Of a stretch of DNA of 64,000 bases, positions 1 to 11,745 are shown one piece after another. The number at the start of each line of letters is the position of its first letter. The stretch's first letter is position 1. The translations under genes and the position numbers were made by a program. The stretch is from Cacajao melanocephalus (taxonomy: Eukaryota > Chordata > Mammalia > Primates > Pitheciidae): NCBI GenBank assembly GCA_963573385.1, contig CAUYLG010013704.1:30115-94114 (forward strand). The letters run 5' to 3'. The notes under the pieces are model-generated. The model saw only the letters and a list, made by a program, of their open reading frames with translations, did no database searches and had not been told where the DNA came from.

Positions 1-588
1 TAGAGGCAGTGGAGATTCAAGGGAAAATGCAGAATGGTCATTTTTAAGAAACATTAGGAATAGCAACTCCACCTGTATTCATTGGAGTGAATTTAAGAAA
101 GGATAGGTGGAGAGGAGTTGAGATGTGATCAGTGAGGACTCTTGGAAGATGAGGAGATGGTTGCTACAGAAACAGACATGCAGCCACATCAGCAGAGAAA
201 GTGAAGGTCGGACATGTATTTCCAAATGGAATAAACAAAAGAACGTGGCTGTGATGTTAGGTATGCTCAGTGGATATGAAACTATAAAAGACGTAGACTT
301 TGGGAACAACATCCTCGAGTAGGTGTGAGAAGGATGGGGTTTCTTAGGTAAGACCCTCTATGTCTGCTTCTCTTTTCTTCTATCTATTGCCTGTTTTTAT
401 ATGGGCTGTGAATAGGTCTCTGTGAGTGAGTGTGCATTTATAACATACATACCAGATGACAAATTAGACGTTAGTGTGTTATTCCAATTCCAATTTTTCG
501 GAAAATAATAAGTGGTACTAACATATATCAAAGTTCTCTGCTAACTTTGTTCACCAATATAGGTTAAATTATTAAATTGATCTATTTT
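1..588. other. Unannotated non-coding DNA
   Basis: No repeat family or gene recognised. Short frames of 65-77 codons occur on both strands (for example 125-322 on the plus strand), but they have no recognisable domain, no splice context and the size expected by chance. Confidence 0.5.
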
Positions 589-800
589 AAGGAATTGGCT
601 CATGCAATGTGGGAGCTGACAAGTCTGGAATCTGTAAGACAGGCTGGCTGGCTGGCAACTCGGGAGGGAGGAAATGCACACTAGAGGCCGAATGCCTTCT
701 TCTGCTTTGGAGCCCTCAGGTTTTACATACCCCTAAAGTAAAACTGTATGTGTCCCACACCTTATATTGTAATTTGCAATCCTCCAATATTAAACTGAAA
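589..800 (+). repeat. Possible ancient interspersed repeat
   Basis: The start (attggctcatgcaatgtggg) and the following gctggcaagt-like stretch resemble a common old mammalian repeat whose family I cannot name with certainty. Similarity fades after about 720. Treat as tentative. Confidence 0.3.
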
Positions 801-991
801 ATCTGAGGAGCATCAATGTACCTTTCTCTTCTTATATATAAACAAAGAAACAGACAGCAACCTCAGTATATTCATATACATAACACAAGGTCCCTGGTTA
901 GGGTATTTAGAGAAATCTGTGCAGCATCTTGTTCACTACCCAAAATCTTTGAAAGCCCAGTTATTGGGAAACTCCATCAAAAATTCCTATA

Positions 992-1283
992 AGCTGGGCA
1001 CATACCTGTAATCCTAGTACTTTGAGAGGCCAAGGCAGGAGAATCATTTGAGCTCAGGAGTCTGAGACTAGCCTGAGCAACACAATGAGACCTCATTTAT
1101 AAAAAAGTAATAATAATAATTAAGCTGGCATGGTAGCATGTGCTTGTGGCCTCAGTTATTTGGGAGGCTGAGGTGGAAGGGTTGCTTGAGCCCAAGAGAT
1201 CAAGGCAGCAGTGAGCTGTCATCACAAAACTACACTCCAGCCTGGGCAACAAAGCGAGACCCTGTCTCAAAAAAAGAAAAAAA
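992..1283 (+). mobile_element. Alu SINE (AluJ-like), sense
   Basis: Both monomers are present: the left arm with cctgtaatcctagtacttt, a middle A-rich linker (aaaaaagtaataataataat), the right arm with gggaggctgaggtgg, the closing actccagcctgggcaac motif and an A-rich tail. Many substitutions suggest the oldest (J) subfamily. It sits directly upstream of an L1 3' end and probably inserted into that older element. No clean target duplication seen. Confidence 0.93.
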
Positions 1284-1299
1284 TCTACTATTTGATAAG

Positions 1300-1519
1300 A
1301 CAACAGAGTGACTATAGTCAAAAATAATTTGTTGTATATTTAAAAATAACTAAATAGTGGATTTGGAATGCTCTTAACAGAGACAAGGGATAAATACTAG
1401 AGGTGATGAACGCCCCAATTACCCTGACTTGATGATTACACATTGTATGCCTGTAGGAAAACACTGCATGTGCTCCATACATATATAGGTCTATTATGTA
1501 TCCATAATAATTAAAACTA
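1300..1519 (+). mobile_element. L1M 3' end (LINE-1), sense
   Basis: The run gactatagtcaaaaataattt, followed by a ggtgatgaacgccccaatta-like block and the terminal atgtatccataataattaaa block, is the familiar 3' UTR of L1MA/L1MB-age elements. Only the last ~220 bp are present, so the copy is 5' truncated or its upstream part has been separated by the Alu. Non-coding. Confidence 0.8.
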
Positions 1520-2130
1520 AAGTCAAGTGAAAGACATCATTTTGTGTATTTGAAGAGGAACACTGAGAATTCAAAATTGAGAGCCTTCTCTTCTAATTTA
1601 AAGGTACCACATTCTGATGCATCCATGTTTGCCTGTAATATTGCTCTTCTTTCTTCCTAGTTTCAAACTGCAATATGCATCACGTTCATACAAGGAGCAA
1701 AAAGATGTTGGAATATTTGGCCTGGGTTTCACCACAGCATTATTGGCAATGATAGGAGATGCCCCACAGAAGCCCTAGGTAGGCTGCAGCCTTGAAGGCC
1801 TCTTTTCCTTCATGGGCTATGAATTTGAATGAAAGCGCAGAAGCTGCCTCTGCCAACAGACTAGCCCCATGGACGGTCTCCTGGGGCTGAAGGCCATATG
1901 TGCTCAACCTAATAAAGTTGTAATTTATGCCCGCACTGTGAAACCCAGAGAAGAGACAGCACCGGCATTCTGCCAGGGATTCCAGGCGATGTGGACAGCT
2001 GTTGTCAAATTCTGAGCTCTATTTTCCCCTCAATTATCTGAGAAATTTAGAAGAAAAACAATCAAGTTTTAGAAGGTTGCAAGGCTTCTGGGGACTAGGA
2101 AAGGCTGAAGAGACAGCACATACACAGTAT
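1520..2130. other. Unassigned segment with exon-like signals
   Basis: No repeat recognised. A good 3' splice-site-like polypyrimidine tract ending in AG lies at 1641-1660 and an AATAAA hexamer at about 1910. No long frame accompanies them. They could belong to a non-coding transcript, to an unrecognised old LTR, or be chance. Confidence 0.3.
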
Positions 2131-2436
2131 TTGTTTATTTACTTAGAGACAGGGTCTCGTTCTGTTACCCAGGCTGTAGTGCAGTGGTGCAATCATAGCT
2201 CACTGCAGCCTCTAACTCTGGGGCTCACTGATCCTCCAAACTCAGCTGCTCAAGCAGTGGGGACTACAGGTAGGCACCATCACACTTGGGTAATTTTTTA
2301 TATATCTTCTTATGTTTTGAAGAGACGAGGTCTCATAATGTTGCCAGGCTGGTCTCAAACTCCTAGGCTCAAATAATCCTCCTGCCTCGACCTCCCAAAG
2401 TGCTAAGATTACAAGCATGAGTCACCATGCCAGCCT
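2131..2436 (-). mobile_element. Alu SINE (AluJ-like), antisense
   Basis: Starts with a T-rich tail and gagacagggtctcgttctgt, then the right arm, a middle T-rich linker and the left arm ending in gattacaagcatgagtcacc, the reverse complement of the Alu head. Heavily diverged. The plus-strand ORF across it (2002-2376) is a translation of Alu and not a gene. Confidence 0.93.
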
Positions 2437-2495
2437 CATACATTGACACTTTGTAGCTAAATGGCTCAATGGTATCATCCCTTGGGCCCTGGCAA

Positions 2496-2533
2496 TCTCT
2501 CTCTCTCTCTGTCTCTCTCTGTCTTTCTCTGTC
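2496..2533. repeat. (CT)n / (CTGT)n microsatellite
   Basis: An imperfect pyrimidine tract of CT units with interspersed CTGT. The surrounding 2437-2807 holds no feature I recognise. Confidence 0.9.
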
Positions 2534-2807
2534 AATGTTTCTCAAATGGTCAACTGGGAATTAAACAAATTGCAAATATCTGGACCTTGCCCAGAATCTA
2601 GCATTTCCAGGGTCCTTGGGGGTAATTCATACTCTCCCACTCCCCACTCTTTTGAAATATTTGGCCTTTTAACTTTTAGTTTGACATTCACATGTTACTA
2701 TGACAGTAAGATTCCAGCATTAAAGGATGTTACCATAACTAGTATTTCTGAATTTGTGTCTGCAGTTGATCACTATAGTTATTATATAGTCTCTGAGTGG
2801 GGCTTTT

Positions 2808-3570
2808 TAAAAATTTTTATTATACTTTAAGTTCTGGGATACATGTGCAGAATGTGCTGGTTTGTTATTTACACACTTGCCATGGTGGTTTGCTGCACCC
2901 ATCAACCCATCACCTACATTAGGTATTTCTCCTAATGCTATCCCTCTCCTAGCCACCCACCCCCTGACAGGCCCCAGTGTGTGATGTTCTCCTCCCTGTG
3001 TCCATATGTTCTCATTGTTCAACTCCCACTTATGAATGAGAACATGCAGTGTTTGGTTTTCTGTTCCTGTGTTAGTTTGCTGAGGATGATGGTTTCCAGT
3101 TTCATCCATGTCCCTGCAAAGGACATGAACTCATCTTTTTGTATGGCTGCATGTTATTCCATGGTGTATATGTGCCACATTTTCTTTATCCAGTCTATCA
3201 TTGATGGGCATTTGGGTTGGTTCCAAGTCTCTGCTATTGTGAACAGTGCCACAGTAAACACGTGTATGCATGCGTCTTTATAGTCGAATGATTGATACTC
3301 TTTTGGGTATATACCCAGTAACGGGATTACTGGGTCAAATGGTATTTCTGGTCCTAAATCCTTAAGGAATCGCCACACTGTCTTCCACAATGACTGAACT
3401 AATTTACACTCCCACCAACAGCGGAAAAGCATTCCTATTTTTCCACATCCTCTCCAGCATCTGTTGTTTCCTGACTTTTTAATGATTGCCATTCTAACTG
3501 GCATGAGATGGTATCTCACTGTGGCTCTGATTTGCATTTCTCTAATGACCAGTGATGATAAGCTTTTTTA
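2808..3570 (-). mobile_element. L1P LINE-1 (L1PA-like), antisense, 5' truncated
   Basis: On the plus strand it begins with the reverse complement of the L1 3' UTR (ttattatactttaagttctg) and runs through the 3' UTR into the reverse complement of the C-terminal ORF2 coding region, stopping near gaccagtgatgat. About 760 bp of a ~6-kb element is present, the usual 5'-truncated form. Low divergence from the remembered L1PA consensus suggests a simian-age insertion. No promoter, ORF1 or reverse transcriptase core is present, so it is inert. Confidence 0.95.
3154..3537 (-). pseudogene. L1 ORF2p C-terminal remnant
   Basis: The minus-strand frame includes the L1 ORF2 C-terminal signature ([20 protein letters not shown], then a PFDPVIPLLGIYPKE-like stretch and an NQPKCPSMIDWIKKMW-like stretch). 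In intact L1 this part of ORF2p lies downstream of the reverse transcriptase domain in the cysteine-rich C-terminus. Here it is isolated from the endonuclease and polymerase domains, has lost the frame at the far end and cannot make a functional protein. Confidence 0.9.
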
Positions 3571-5537
3571 TTTAGCCATGAAAATTCAGGACCAGAATAT
3601 AGCTTGTAGATGCTCTTGAAATTGATGAAAGTGTTTATTAAGGTAAATCAGATACTTAAAATACAAAATATTCTATTTTTTGACTTGCAATAGTGTATCC
3701 GACTTTACAACATCGAAAGTAGTCCCTACTATTATCATTTCAGTATGTTTCTAAAATCCTTATCATCTGGTAACACCTCAGGGTTTAAGCCAAAAATATC
3801 CGGACTATGGAACAGCAATCCACTTAGCACCATGAGAGAGCCCTTTGTTTCTTCATCAGTAAGTGATATAGAAATAGTTCACTGGTTTTAGTTGTGGTAG
3901 CTGATGTCTCAGGTGAGAAAATAAACACATCCACCACCAATGAGAATTTCAAACCCCACTCTTTTACAGACAGATATTGAAAGCTTTTGTTTTATCTAAA
4001 ACATATCTAACCAGAAAGAGGAATATATTCTTTAGAAAGTAAAGTTTCTTTTTTTTTGCTGAATTAGTAGAAAAGAATGACGATTTTCACTCTCCCAGGG
4101 GGAAAAAAAAATTCAGAGTCAGGTTTAATATCTCAAAAGAAACAAGATCCTCACTGAGTCCATGGAAATGAAAACAAATTCCCAATGCTGGAATCAAAGG
4201 AGGTTATTGAATAATAATGTAACATAATACAAAGTAGCAAAATAATGACAGAAAAATAATCAGAACATTAACAAAATTTAAGAAGTATTTTTTTTTTCAG
4301 AGATGCACTCTATGACATTACCCTGGGAAAATGATATAGGAAACTCTCATTCCCAATAAACCCAGTGTTAAAAATTTTAAAGTACTTCAATATTTGTTAG
4401 ATTAAAGGAAAAAGGAGAAACAACCACACTAAAAAAATAATAAATAAGACAAAATCCTGTATAAGACCACACCAACACACCACATAAATCAAAGGGAGTC
4501 AAGAAATGCTGCTTGTGTAGTTTGTTTGGAAAGCAATGCAAGATATTCTTAAATAGTCAATGCCATAAAAAGCTTTCAGAAAAAAGGCAAGTAACTAATT
4601 ATAAGCATGTATCTTCTAAATATTCCACCTGAGTTGTACTGTCAATATACACCTTTTCCTGATATCAGGAATATGAATAAAAAGTCCTGCAACACTGGAA
4701 ATCAAATTGTAGAAAACAATATGACTAATGAAATTAAATATATATGACATAATGTACATAATATAATATACATAATATATGTTTAATCTGTAATATATAA
4801 TATGTAATGTATATTATATATAATTTTGACTCCCAGGAAAAAAATACGTATATATTTAGATTCACATCTATATTTGCCTGGGAGTCAAAATTTTTAAGAT
4901 CATAGCACTAAAGTTAAAGAGGCATAAGCTGGTTTCTATGCCACCAATTATATTCTAAGACATTCACACATTGATAATATCATAAATAAGGAATAGTTTA
5001 GTTGTGAAGTTTGGGAAGAAAATTTATATAAATTATACACTGGGTAGAAACAGAAAGGTTGAGAAAAATTAATATTGCCAGTTGAGAGTGTGGCTGCCTA
5101 AGTTTGCAATCCAAGAACCACCCAAATGATCTTTCTCATTGTGTTTCCATTGCCTGAAATGTGTAGAATTATGGGAACTGAGCAGACCACTTTGGGGACA
5201 ATCATCTGTGCCCCAGTTCAAAATCTCTTGTCAGAGCATACAGCGTCTCCGAGCACCAGCACATGCATCACCAACCCGAAGCCGGGGAGGCAGGAGGAGG
5301 GAAAACATTTGAAAAACTGACAGAAAGCTAAGAAACCCTCACTGAACATTTGTTTTAGGTTACTACATAATGTAAACATAACAAAATGTATCCTGATCTG
5401 TTTTCCTCTTGTTTCTTTGGTATCCGAGAGACAACAGAATAGAAAGCCACACTGAAAGAAAAGAACTGCCAGTTTTACAATCTAATTATTGGTATTTCTT
5501 TGTTTGTTTTTGTTTTGATATTTGTTTGTTTCTGTTT

Positions 5538-5540
<3 letters not shown>
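3571..5540. other. AT-rich non-coding DNA
   Basis: No repeat family recognised except an AT-only low-complexity patch at about 4735-4820 and the hairpin at 4822-4892. A TTTG-rich stretch at 5498-5540 precedes the TA microsatellite. ORFs here are chance-sized. Confidence 0.5.
4822..4892. repeat. Perfect 16-bp inverted repeat (hairpin)
   Basis: The left arm aattttgactcccagg (4822-4837) is the exact reverse complement of the right arm cctgggagtcaaaatt (4877-4892), separated by 39 bp of AT-rich sequence. The GC-containing arms stand out from the AT-rich surroundings, so chance pairing of simple sequence does not explain them. It may be a short palindromic DNA transposon remnant or a template-switch product. 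Confidence 0.9.

Positions 5541-5577
<37 letters not shown>
5541..5577. repeat. (TA)n microsatellite, ~18 units
   Basis: An uninterrupted TA tract abutting the 3' end of the antisense L1 at 5577. It sits where the L1 poly-A tail (T on this strand) should be, so it probably grew from that tail. Confidence 0.95.
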
Positions 5578-5579
<2 letters not shown>

Positions 5580-5942
5580 GCACTTTAGGTTCTGGGGTAC
5601 ATGTTTAGATCATGCAGGATTGTTGCATAGGTACCTACATGGCAATATGGTTTGCTGCCTCCATCCCCCCACCACCTATATCTGGCATTTCTCCCCATGT
5701 TATCCCTCCCCAACCTCCCTACCCCCTGCTGTCCCTCCTCTAGCCCCCCAATATATCCCAGTGTGTGATGCTCCCCTCCCTGTGTCCATGTGTTCTCATT
5801 GTTCAACACCTGCCTATGAGTGAGAACATGCGGTGTGTGATTTTCTGTTCTTGTGTCAGTTTGCTGAGAATGATGGTTTCCAGATTCATCCATGTCCCTA
5901 CAAAGGACACGAACTCGTCTTTTTTTATGGCTGCATAGTATT
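5577..5942 (-). mobile_element. L1P LINE-1 (L1PB-like), antisense, 5' truncated
   Basis: Reverse complement of the L1 3' UTR (actttaggttctggggtaca) and the end of ORF2, stopping abruptly after atggctgcatagta. The 3' UTR differs from the copy at 2808-3570 (extra CCCAACCTCCCT-type block), so this is an independent, older insertion. About 365 bp remain. The frame at 5585-5893 on the minus strand is the ORF2 terminus and not a gene. Confidence 0.92.
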
Positions 5943-5986
5943 GGCAGTTCTTATTGGTGTGTGTTAAGAAGTTGGAAATATTCTGT

Positions 5987-6069
5987 GGTGTGTGTGTGTG
6001 TGTGTGTGTGTGTAAAGGGAAAGAGAAGCAAACTGAGAGACAGAGAGAGAGAGTCAGAGACAGAGACAA
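5987..6069. repeat. (TG)n followed by GA-rich tract
   Basis: TG repeat at 5987-6013, then a purine-rich stretch of GAGA and AGAC units at 6033-6069. Frames crossing it (CVCVCV peptides) are artefacts of the repeat. Confidence 0.9.
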
Positions 6070-8591
6070 AGAAGAAAAGAAATTCACAATTGTAGTGGAC
6101 ACCCCAAAATATATCTCCAGAAACTCTTTCTCACATATCCACTAACATCCTTGGGGATCCCTGGTTTTTAACAAATGACAGTTACCGATAGACATTTAAT
6201 ACCCTCCAGAATAACCTGCATTTTAATGTGTAAATAAATATACTATTTATATGTAACTTTTTTCCCCTTTATTTGGAATGGATCCTCCTTTCCCCAACTG
6301 CTTTCTTTGGGACAGTCTGCTTCTCCTGTATCAACTTTAGCATCTGAGTTCCAGAAACAATGGAGAGAGGAAGCCCCACATTCCGTATTTAAGAGGTTTT
6401 CACATAAGCATGAATCAGTACCTCTCACAACAAATGTATATGACATAAAGATATGTCTTTGCATCACAATGGGTATTTTTGCTTGCTAATAACAAAGACA
6501 GTTGTCATTATATGAAACATTTATTCAAATATCCTAAATTCCACACCCTTCGGTATCTCCATGTGTACATCAGAGCAGCCATTGCTCACTCTCTGCCTGA
6601 TCTCCAGATATTGTTAGTTGACCAGGGAAAGTTAACAGTGAAGTAAAATCGCAGGCCTTGCAAAGATGGCAGCATTTCATGCATTTATCAAGACAGCTGG
6701 TATGTATCACCTGGTGAATCTGAGAAATCAACAAGTAAGGAACTCACCAATTATGCAACCCCCTAAAAACTACACTGAGAGCAGCAGCGATTACACAGCC
6801 CTGAATCATTCTCTGTTGTCCATAAATTTTTATGTAGTTTCATGCATAACTTTTATCCAATATAAAATAAACTTAGTTCCATCATTAGAGTTTAATTTTT
6901 GCAAAAGCATTAATTTTTTCACTATTGTGTAGGAAAGTGAAGCGTTTCTGCTTTATTTTATTTTTTTGAAAGGCTTCCTTTTAAATTGGCCTTTTCTTGG
7001 TCTTTATCACCCTGCGGTATTGAGAAAAAATTTTATGCATTTAATATAAAAACAATTGTTATCTTCTCCCTCAAGAAAAAGCTTCTATTTAACCAATCTT
7101 GTGTAGGAGATCTGATGGAATGCAGATGCAGCTAAATAATACCTGGTGAGAAATTCTCACATATTCACGGTTTGTTGATGGGGGAAGGCAGGGAGCAGTA
7201 AGAACAAAAGTTGAACATTTCCACAAAAAAAGCATACATGAATCTGACAAGGGTAATAATTCTAAAACTCATACAGATGTCTGGATAAAAAAAGAATATT
7301 TCACCAAATTTATCAGAGTAATTTTAAATAGGTACTATCTGTCATGCATCTATTTGTAAAAAAAAATTCTGTCATTAAGTGGAGTTTGAGGAAGAAAATA
7401 CAGAATTTTTTTTTCTATAAATTTAAGAATAGCAAGTCCATCTCTTTAATACCATATACTCATAACTTCCTGCTTGACTGTCATTAACGGGTTTAGATAG
7501 TGTTTCTGCCTGATATCTGAGGAGGTATGCCAAACCCATGGGCTATATGGCTTTTGCAGACCACCTGAAATGCTTGACATATTCCTAAAATAACCTGAAA
7601 AATGGTTTTCCAAAGTAATTAAGCCTCTGAAGTTGATAATAGAATATGAGTACTTGTACCATGTTGGCTCCCATTCAAAATTGCTATCTTATCCCTTCCC
7701 TAAACTGTCTCTGCATGTCATTCTCTTCTTCTTGTTGAGCTGGGTCATGGTTTATTTAAGATTTGCCTACAGCAAACACATGCAGCATTTCCCTATGCAG
7801 AAACCAGGTTGCAGATAGCACAGAGACATAGGTTACTGTAGTTTTAATATAACCCGGCTGAGTTTCATTAGGTTCAGCCCATGGGGCAGCCCTGGGTCAA
7901 ACTGTAAAGCAAATGTTGCAAGCTACCTAAGCTAAAATGTACAATTTTTAGGTTCATTTTCGTAGGTAATAGTAATCGCGGAAAAAGAAGGAGATGAGTG
8001 ATGGTTAGTAATTCCTCCCCTCATCTTGTGTTTCTTGGACACAAATGTGTTACACATATAGTCAGTCATTTATCAGACTTCCATAGCAGACACAAAATAG
8101 TTCATATGTATTGTTCCATAAACTTTTGAGAAGTACATCCTCTATCTTGTAGCTCCTCTGCCTCTCAAGTCTGTAAGGACAAAACAAGTGGTGTTCTTTT
8201 ATCTTTTTCAGTCAGCATCAGGTAATGTGAAATTCTCCTTAGTCAATGGCTGAGCATAGGACTAAAGAGACTTCTAGCCATGGGCGTTGGACTAGGTCAA
8301 AACCATAGGCACTTCTGGATTTTTATACATTGATCATGCCACTGTGAAGATTTTCTCTAAGCTATTTTTGCCAATTCATATGTTTTGAATACTTTAATGT
8401 TATGGGCCAATGCGAGTTCATGCTAACATTCATCATGATGTAACCAGTAATTCATTTGAAAAATATAATGCATTTCTGGCATGCTGATGACAAAAAGCTG
8501 TGTTGATTGAGATGTGAACAGCTGAAGAACTAAGATGTGGATTTTCTGATGTAGAGATAGGGAACCACTCCAGGAATGTGGACATGAGGTT
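6070..8591. other. Unannotated non-coding DNA
   Basis: About 2.5 kb in which I recognise no repeat, RNA gene or convincing coding frame. The longest frames (up to 88 codons) lack any recognisable motif. Confidence 0.5.
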
Positions 8592-8605
8592 AAAACAATT
8601 TTATC

Positions 8606-8921
8606 GGCTGGGCGGGGTGGCTCACGCTTGTAATCCCAGCACTTCGGGAGGCTGAGGAGGGTGGATCACTAAGTCAGGAGTTCAAGACCAGCCTGGCCAA
8701 GATAGGGAAACCCCATCTCTATTAAAAATACAAAAAAAAGTAGCCAGGTGTGGTGGTGGGCACCTGTAATCCCAGCTACTTGGGAGGCTGAGGAAGAGAA
8801 TTGCTTGAATCCAGTAGGCGGAGGTTGCAGTGAGCCGAGATCACGCCACTGCACTCCAGCCTGGGCCACAGAGTGAAACTCTGTCTCAAAAAAACAAAAA
8901 ACAAAAAACCGAAACCAAAAC
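8606..8921 (+). mobile_element. AluS-like SINE, sense, with perfect TSD
   Basis: Full-length dimeric Alu: ggctgggcggggtggctcac head, left arm, A-rich linker, right arm and a degenerate A/C tail. The 14-bp direct repeat aaaacaattttatc flanks it exactly (8592-8605 and 8922-8935), marking L1-machinery insertion at a TTTT/AA-type site. It retains the A-box and B-box-like motifs of an RNA polymerase III promoter in the left arm, but nothing shows that it is active. Confidence 0.97.
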
Positions 8922-8935
8922 AAAACAATTTTATC

Positions 8936-9425
8936 CTCCTTAAACTGAAGCACAGGTACATAGTATCATATTGTCTACTCTTATTTTCCTACCTCAGTTT
9001 CCCTGTCAACCAGATACATACCCTGCATTTGACATCACAGGATGGATGGGGTGGGCAAACCTGTCAGTTCCTGCTTTAAAACCTAATTATTAAAATATTA
9101 TTCAAATACTCAAAACTCTCATGAAATTTTTTTTGTTGATTTCTTCATCATGGTGTTGTTTGTTTTGGTTATGATTTAGATTCCTACTCCAGGACCCTGG
9201 CAACCCTGCATGAATAAGATGCATTTGTATTTTATCAATAACGAAAAGAGTTACTCCTGGAAACCTGAGTTAATTGGCACTTTATATGTCTAATTTATTT
9301 CACTGACATTATAATGTGTCTTTGAACTTGTGATATGATTGCATCACAATTAGCTTCTGATTATTTATAGAATTATCACAAAGTTGCAAAAGGACAGAAA
9401 GAGGGTTTTGTACTGCAATGTTGTC
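8936..9425. other. Unannotated non-coding DNA
   Basis: No repeat or gene recognised; AT-rich with chance-sized frames. Confidence 0.5.
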
Positions 9426-9789
9426 CATAAATGTTACCCAAAACAGTGAGGTAGTTTAATCAATTATGGTATATCAATTAAGTTCAGTATTACACAACTG
9501 CTTGAAAATTTACTTCAGTCAACTTCCATATTAAAAATAGTAAACAAAGCAAGTTGCAGAGTAGTATAATTAATATGATCCCAATTTTGCCAAAAAACAC
9601 TAAAAAGAAATATGTGCCAATGAATAAATGTGTGTGGGTGGATGGTATAGTTGTAGAATAGCTGTCTGTAATTCAAGAAAAAGCTGGAGTAAATACGCAG
9701 AAAACACTGATGGGGAGATTTCACTATATTACACATTTCCGTATTTTTAAAACATGTTAAAGAGTAAATACATTTTAAAGCAATGAACT
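9426..9789 (+). mobile_element. L1M-type 3' region fragment, sense
   Basis: Contains aaagcaagttgcagagtagt followed by atgatcccaattttgcc, and ends in a tttccgtatttttaaa-like block. These match, with heavy divergence, the remembered 3' UTR of old L1M elements. Non-coding and very old. Confidence 0.55.
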
Positions 9790-11745
9790 TATTTAAAAAC
9801 TTTCACAAAAGAATTGAGATATAATGAGCTGCAGGAAAGCAAAAATATGCCCTATTTTGACTGAAAATAAATAATTTATCTTTATTATGTTGTTGTCTCT
9901 TACACATTATAAGAAAATATACAAATTGTGTGTGACAAGCTTAATTTACTACCTTTTCTATTTAGTACTTTAATGACTAGCCTTCTAAAGACATTGTTCC
10001 TTAACTCCCAAAAAAATTCTAAGTAAAATGGCAGGACGTGAGAGGAAGAAGTTTTAGGAGGGCAGGTGGATAGTCACACTTTTTTAATAATATAAAGTAG
10101 TTTCTTATGCTTCTTAACCAGTTTTCCATATAATCCAATAATTAGTTCATTTTTAGGGCAAGGTTCTAGCAAGTTTGTGAATGTTGTACTTCACTGTGGT
10201 ATTTTCTATAATTTACAATATCTTTACAAAATTATTTTCCTCTAAAAATGCTTAAAATATTCATATTAATAATAAATTTCAGACTTTAGGAGGAGAATTT
10301 TTTTTTTTATTTTTAAACAAAGGTACAATAATTCTATAGAATGTTCACTGTGGAAATAAGTTAAAATTGTGAATAATGCTTTTTGTAATGAGAGACTGGC
10401 TTTCAAAATCTAACTGATATTTTGGTAGACTTGTAATAAAGGCAGTGAAAGATTTTGAAGCTCTCAAAAGAAATCCATTGTCACTCCATTAACAGTCTTT
10501 GACTCTTTATAGTTATTATTTAAGTAAACTACAATAATTCCTTCAAAATTTCAATTTTGTTTTCAACAGGTATATAGATTTGCCTTCATCGACAGGCTAT
10601 GTTCTCGAATTTGAAATTCACATATATGTAGAAAACCTTGCACAGGTTGGATGAGTATCAAAAGCTATATTTTAACACCACATCCCTTTAAGATCTAAAA
10701 ATGAGAATGTTAACTTGTTTTATATTAGGTTCCATGACATTTTCTGGAATATTCAATTCCATAAAAGTCAGCACAGCCATTTACATAAGATACAGGAGCT
10801 TAAAAAGAAAAAGCTAATTCTGATTTACAAAAATGTCAATGTGAATTTGAAATCCTATTAAGGTTGGAAAAGCAGTTCTTTGCCATGGATACTAAAAAAT
10901 ATGAGTCATTTCAAACTTTAAACATATTTTTACATTTTTGTGAACCCCTGAGGTATCTTGAAGAGGATTTATCACCTGAAATTCATACAACATTAAAAAA
11001 TATATGATTTTGAACTGCTCAAACAGAGTGTTCAAGGATGTTCTTATTTCTACTGCGTGTAGGAACACATCTCACTACGATATGTGATAAGCCAAACAAA
11101 GAGAAATTTAACACATTGAGTCTCATTTCCCTTCGTGGCATGTTATACCTGCTTTTTCCTGTTTTGCATGAGGTGGTTCTGTCTCCATGTTAGCATAAAT
11201 GTGAATCATAAGCTCATTTTGTGTTGAGTTCTGGGAGAAGGCAGTTACACATAGTAAAAGAGACAGTGCTTATCCATATTAGCTAATAAAAAGATCCAAA
11301 CTATTTGACATTAAGCATGTATGTATGTTTCCATAAAAAGAGATATGGAGTCAAATGGATTCTAATAACACCTAAAACTGCAGCCTCAAAACATACTCTG
11401 TTCAAAGTACATGCATACTGCATGCATTACTGGACAGAACATCCCATAAGGCAGGTAGAACTGAGATCATTTTATTCACTTTAAGACTCAAGATAACATG
11501 TTCTGAGGTATTTGGCAGCTTTCCAAGGTCTTATTAAGTCAGAGAGGAGACTTATAGCCAATAAATAGCAACACTTTTGCAAAAACATGGTAGAATTAAC
11601 TATCACTATGTACATTTGCTTTATAGATGAATAATAACAAAAATAATGTAAAAGATGTACAACAAAAATGCACTTGGCTGTATTTTAGTCAAAGTAGTAG
11701 AAGAGCTGATTGATTTCAGTAGTTTTCCTATACTATCTCTTCTTA
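9790..11745. other. Long stretch without recognised repeats
   Basis: Nearly 2 kb in which I recognise no Alu, L1, LTR or DNA transposon and no long ORF. Base composition is AT-rich. It could contain conserved non-coding sequence or diverged repeats I cannot recall; comparison with other mammals would decide. Confidence 0.45.

Noticed and set aside
2002..2376. 124-codon plus-strand frame
   Set aside because: Much of it is antisense Alu sequence; the typical Alu peptide is visible.
5585..6102. Minus-strand frames of 99-102 codons
   Set aside because: They are L1 ORF2 terminal sequence and the TG/GA microsatellites, not a gene.
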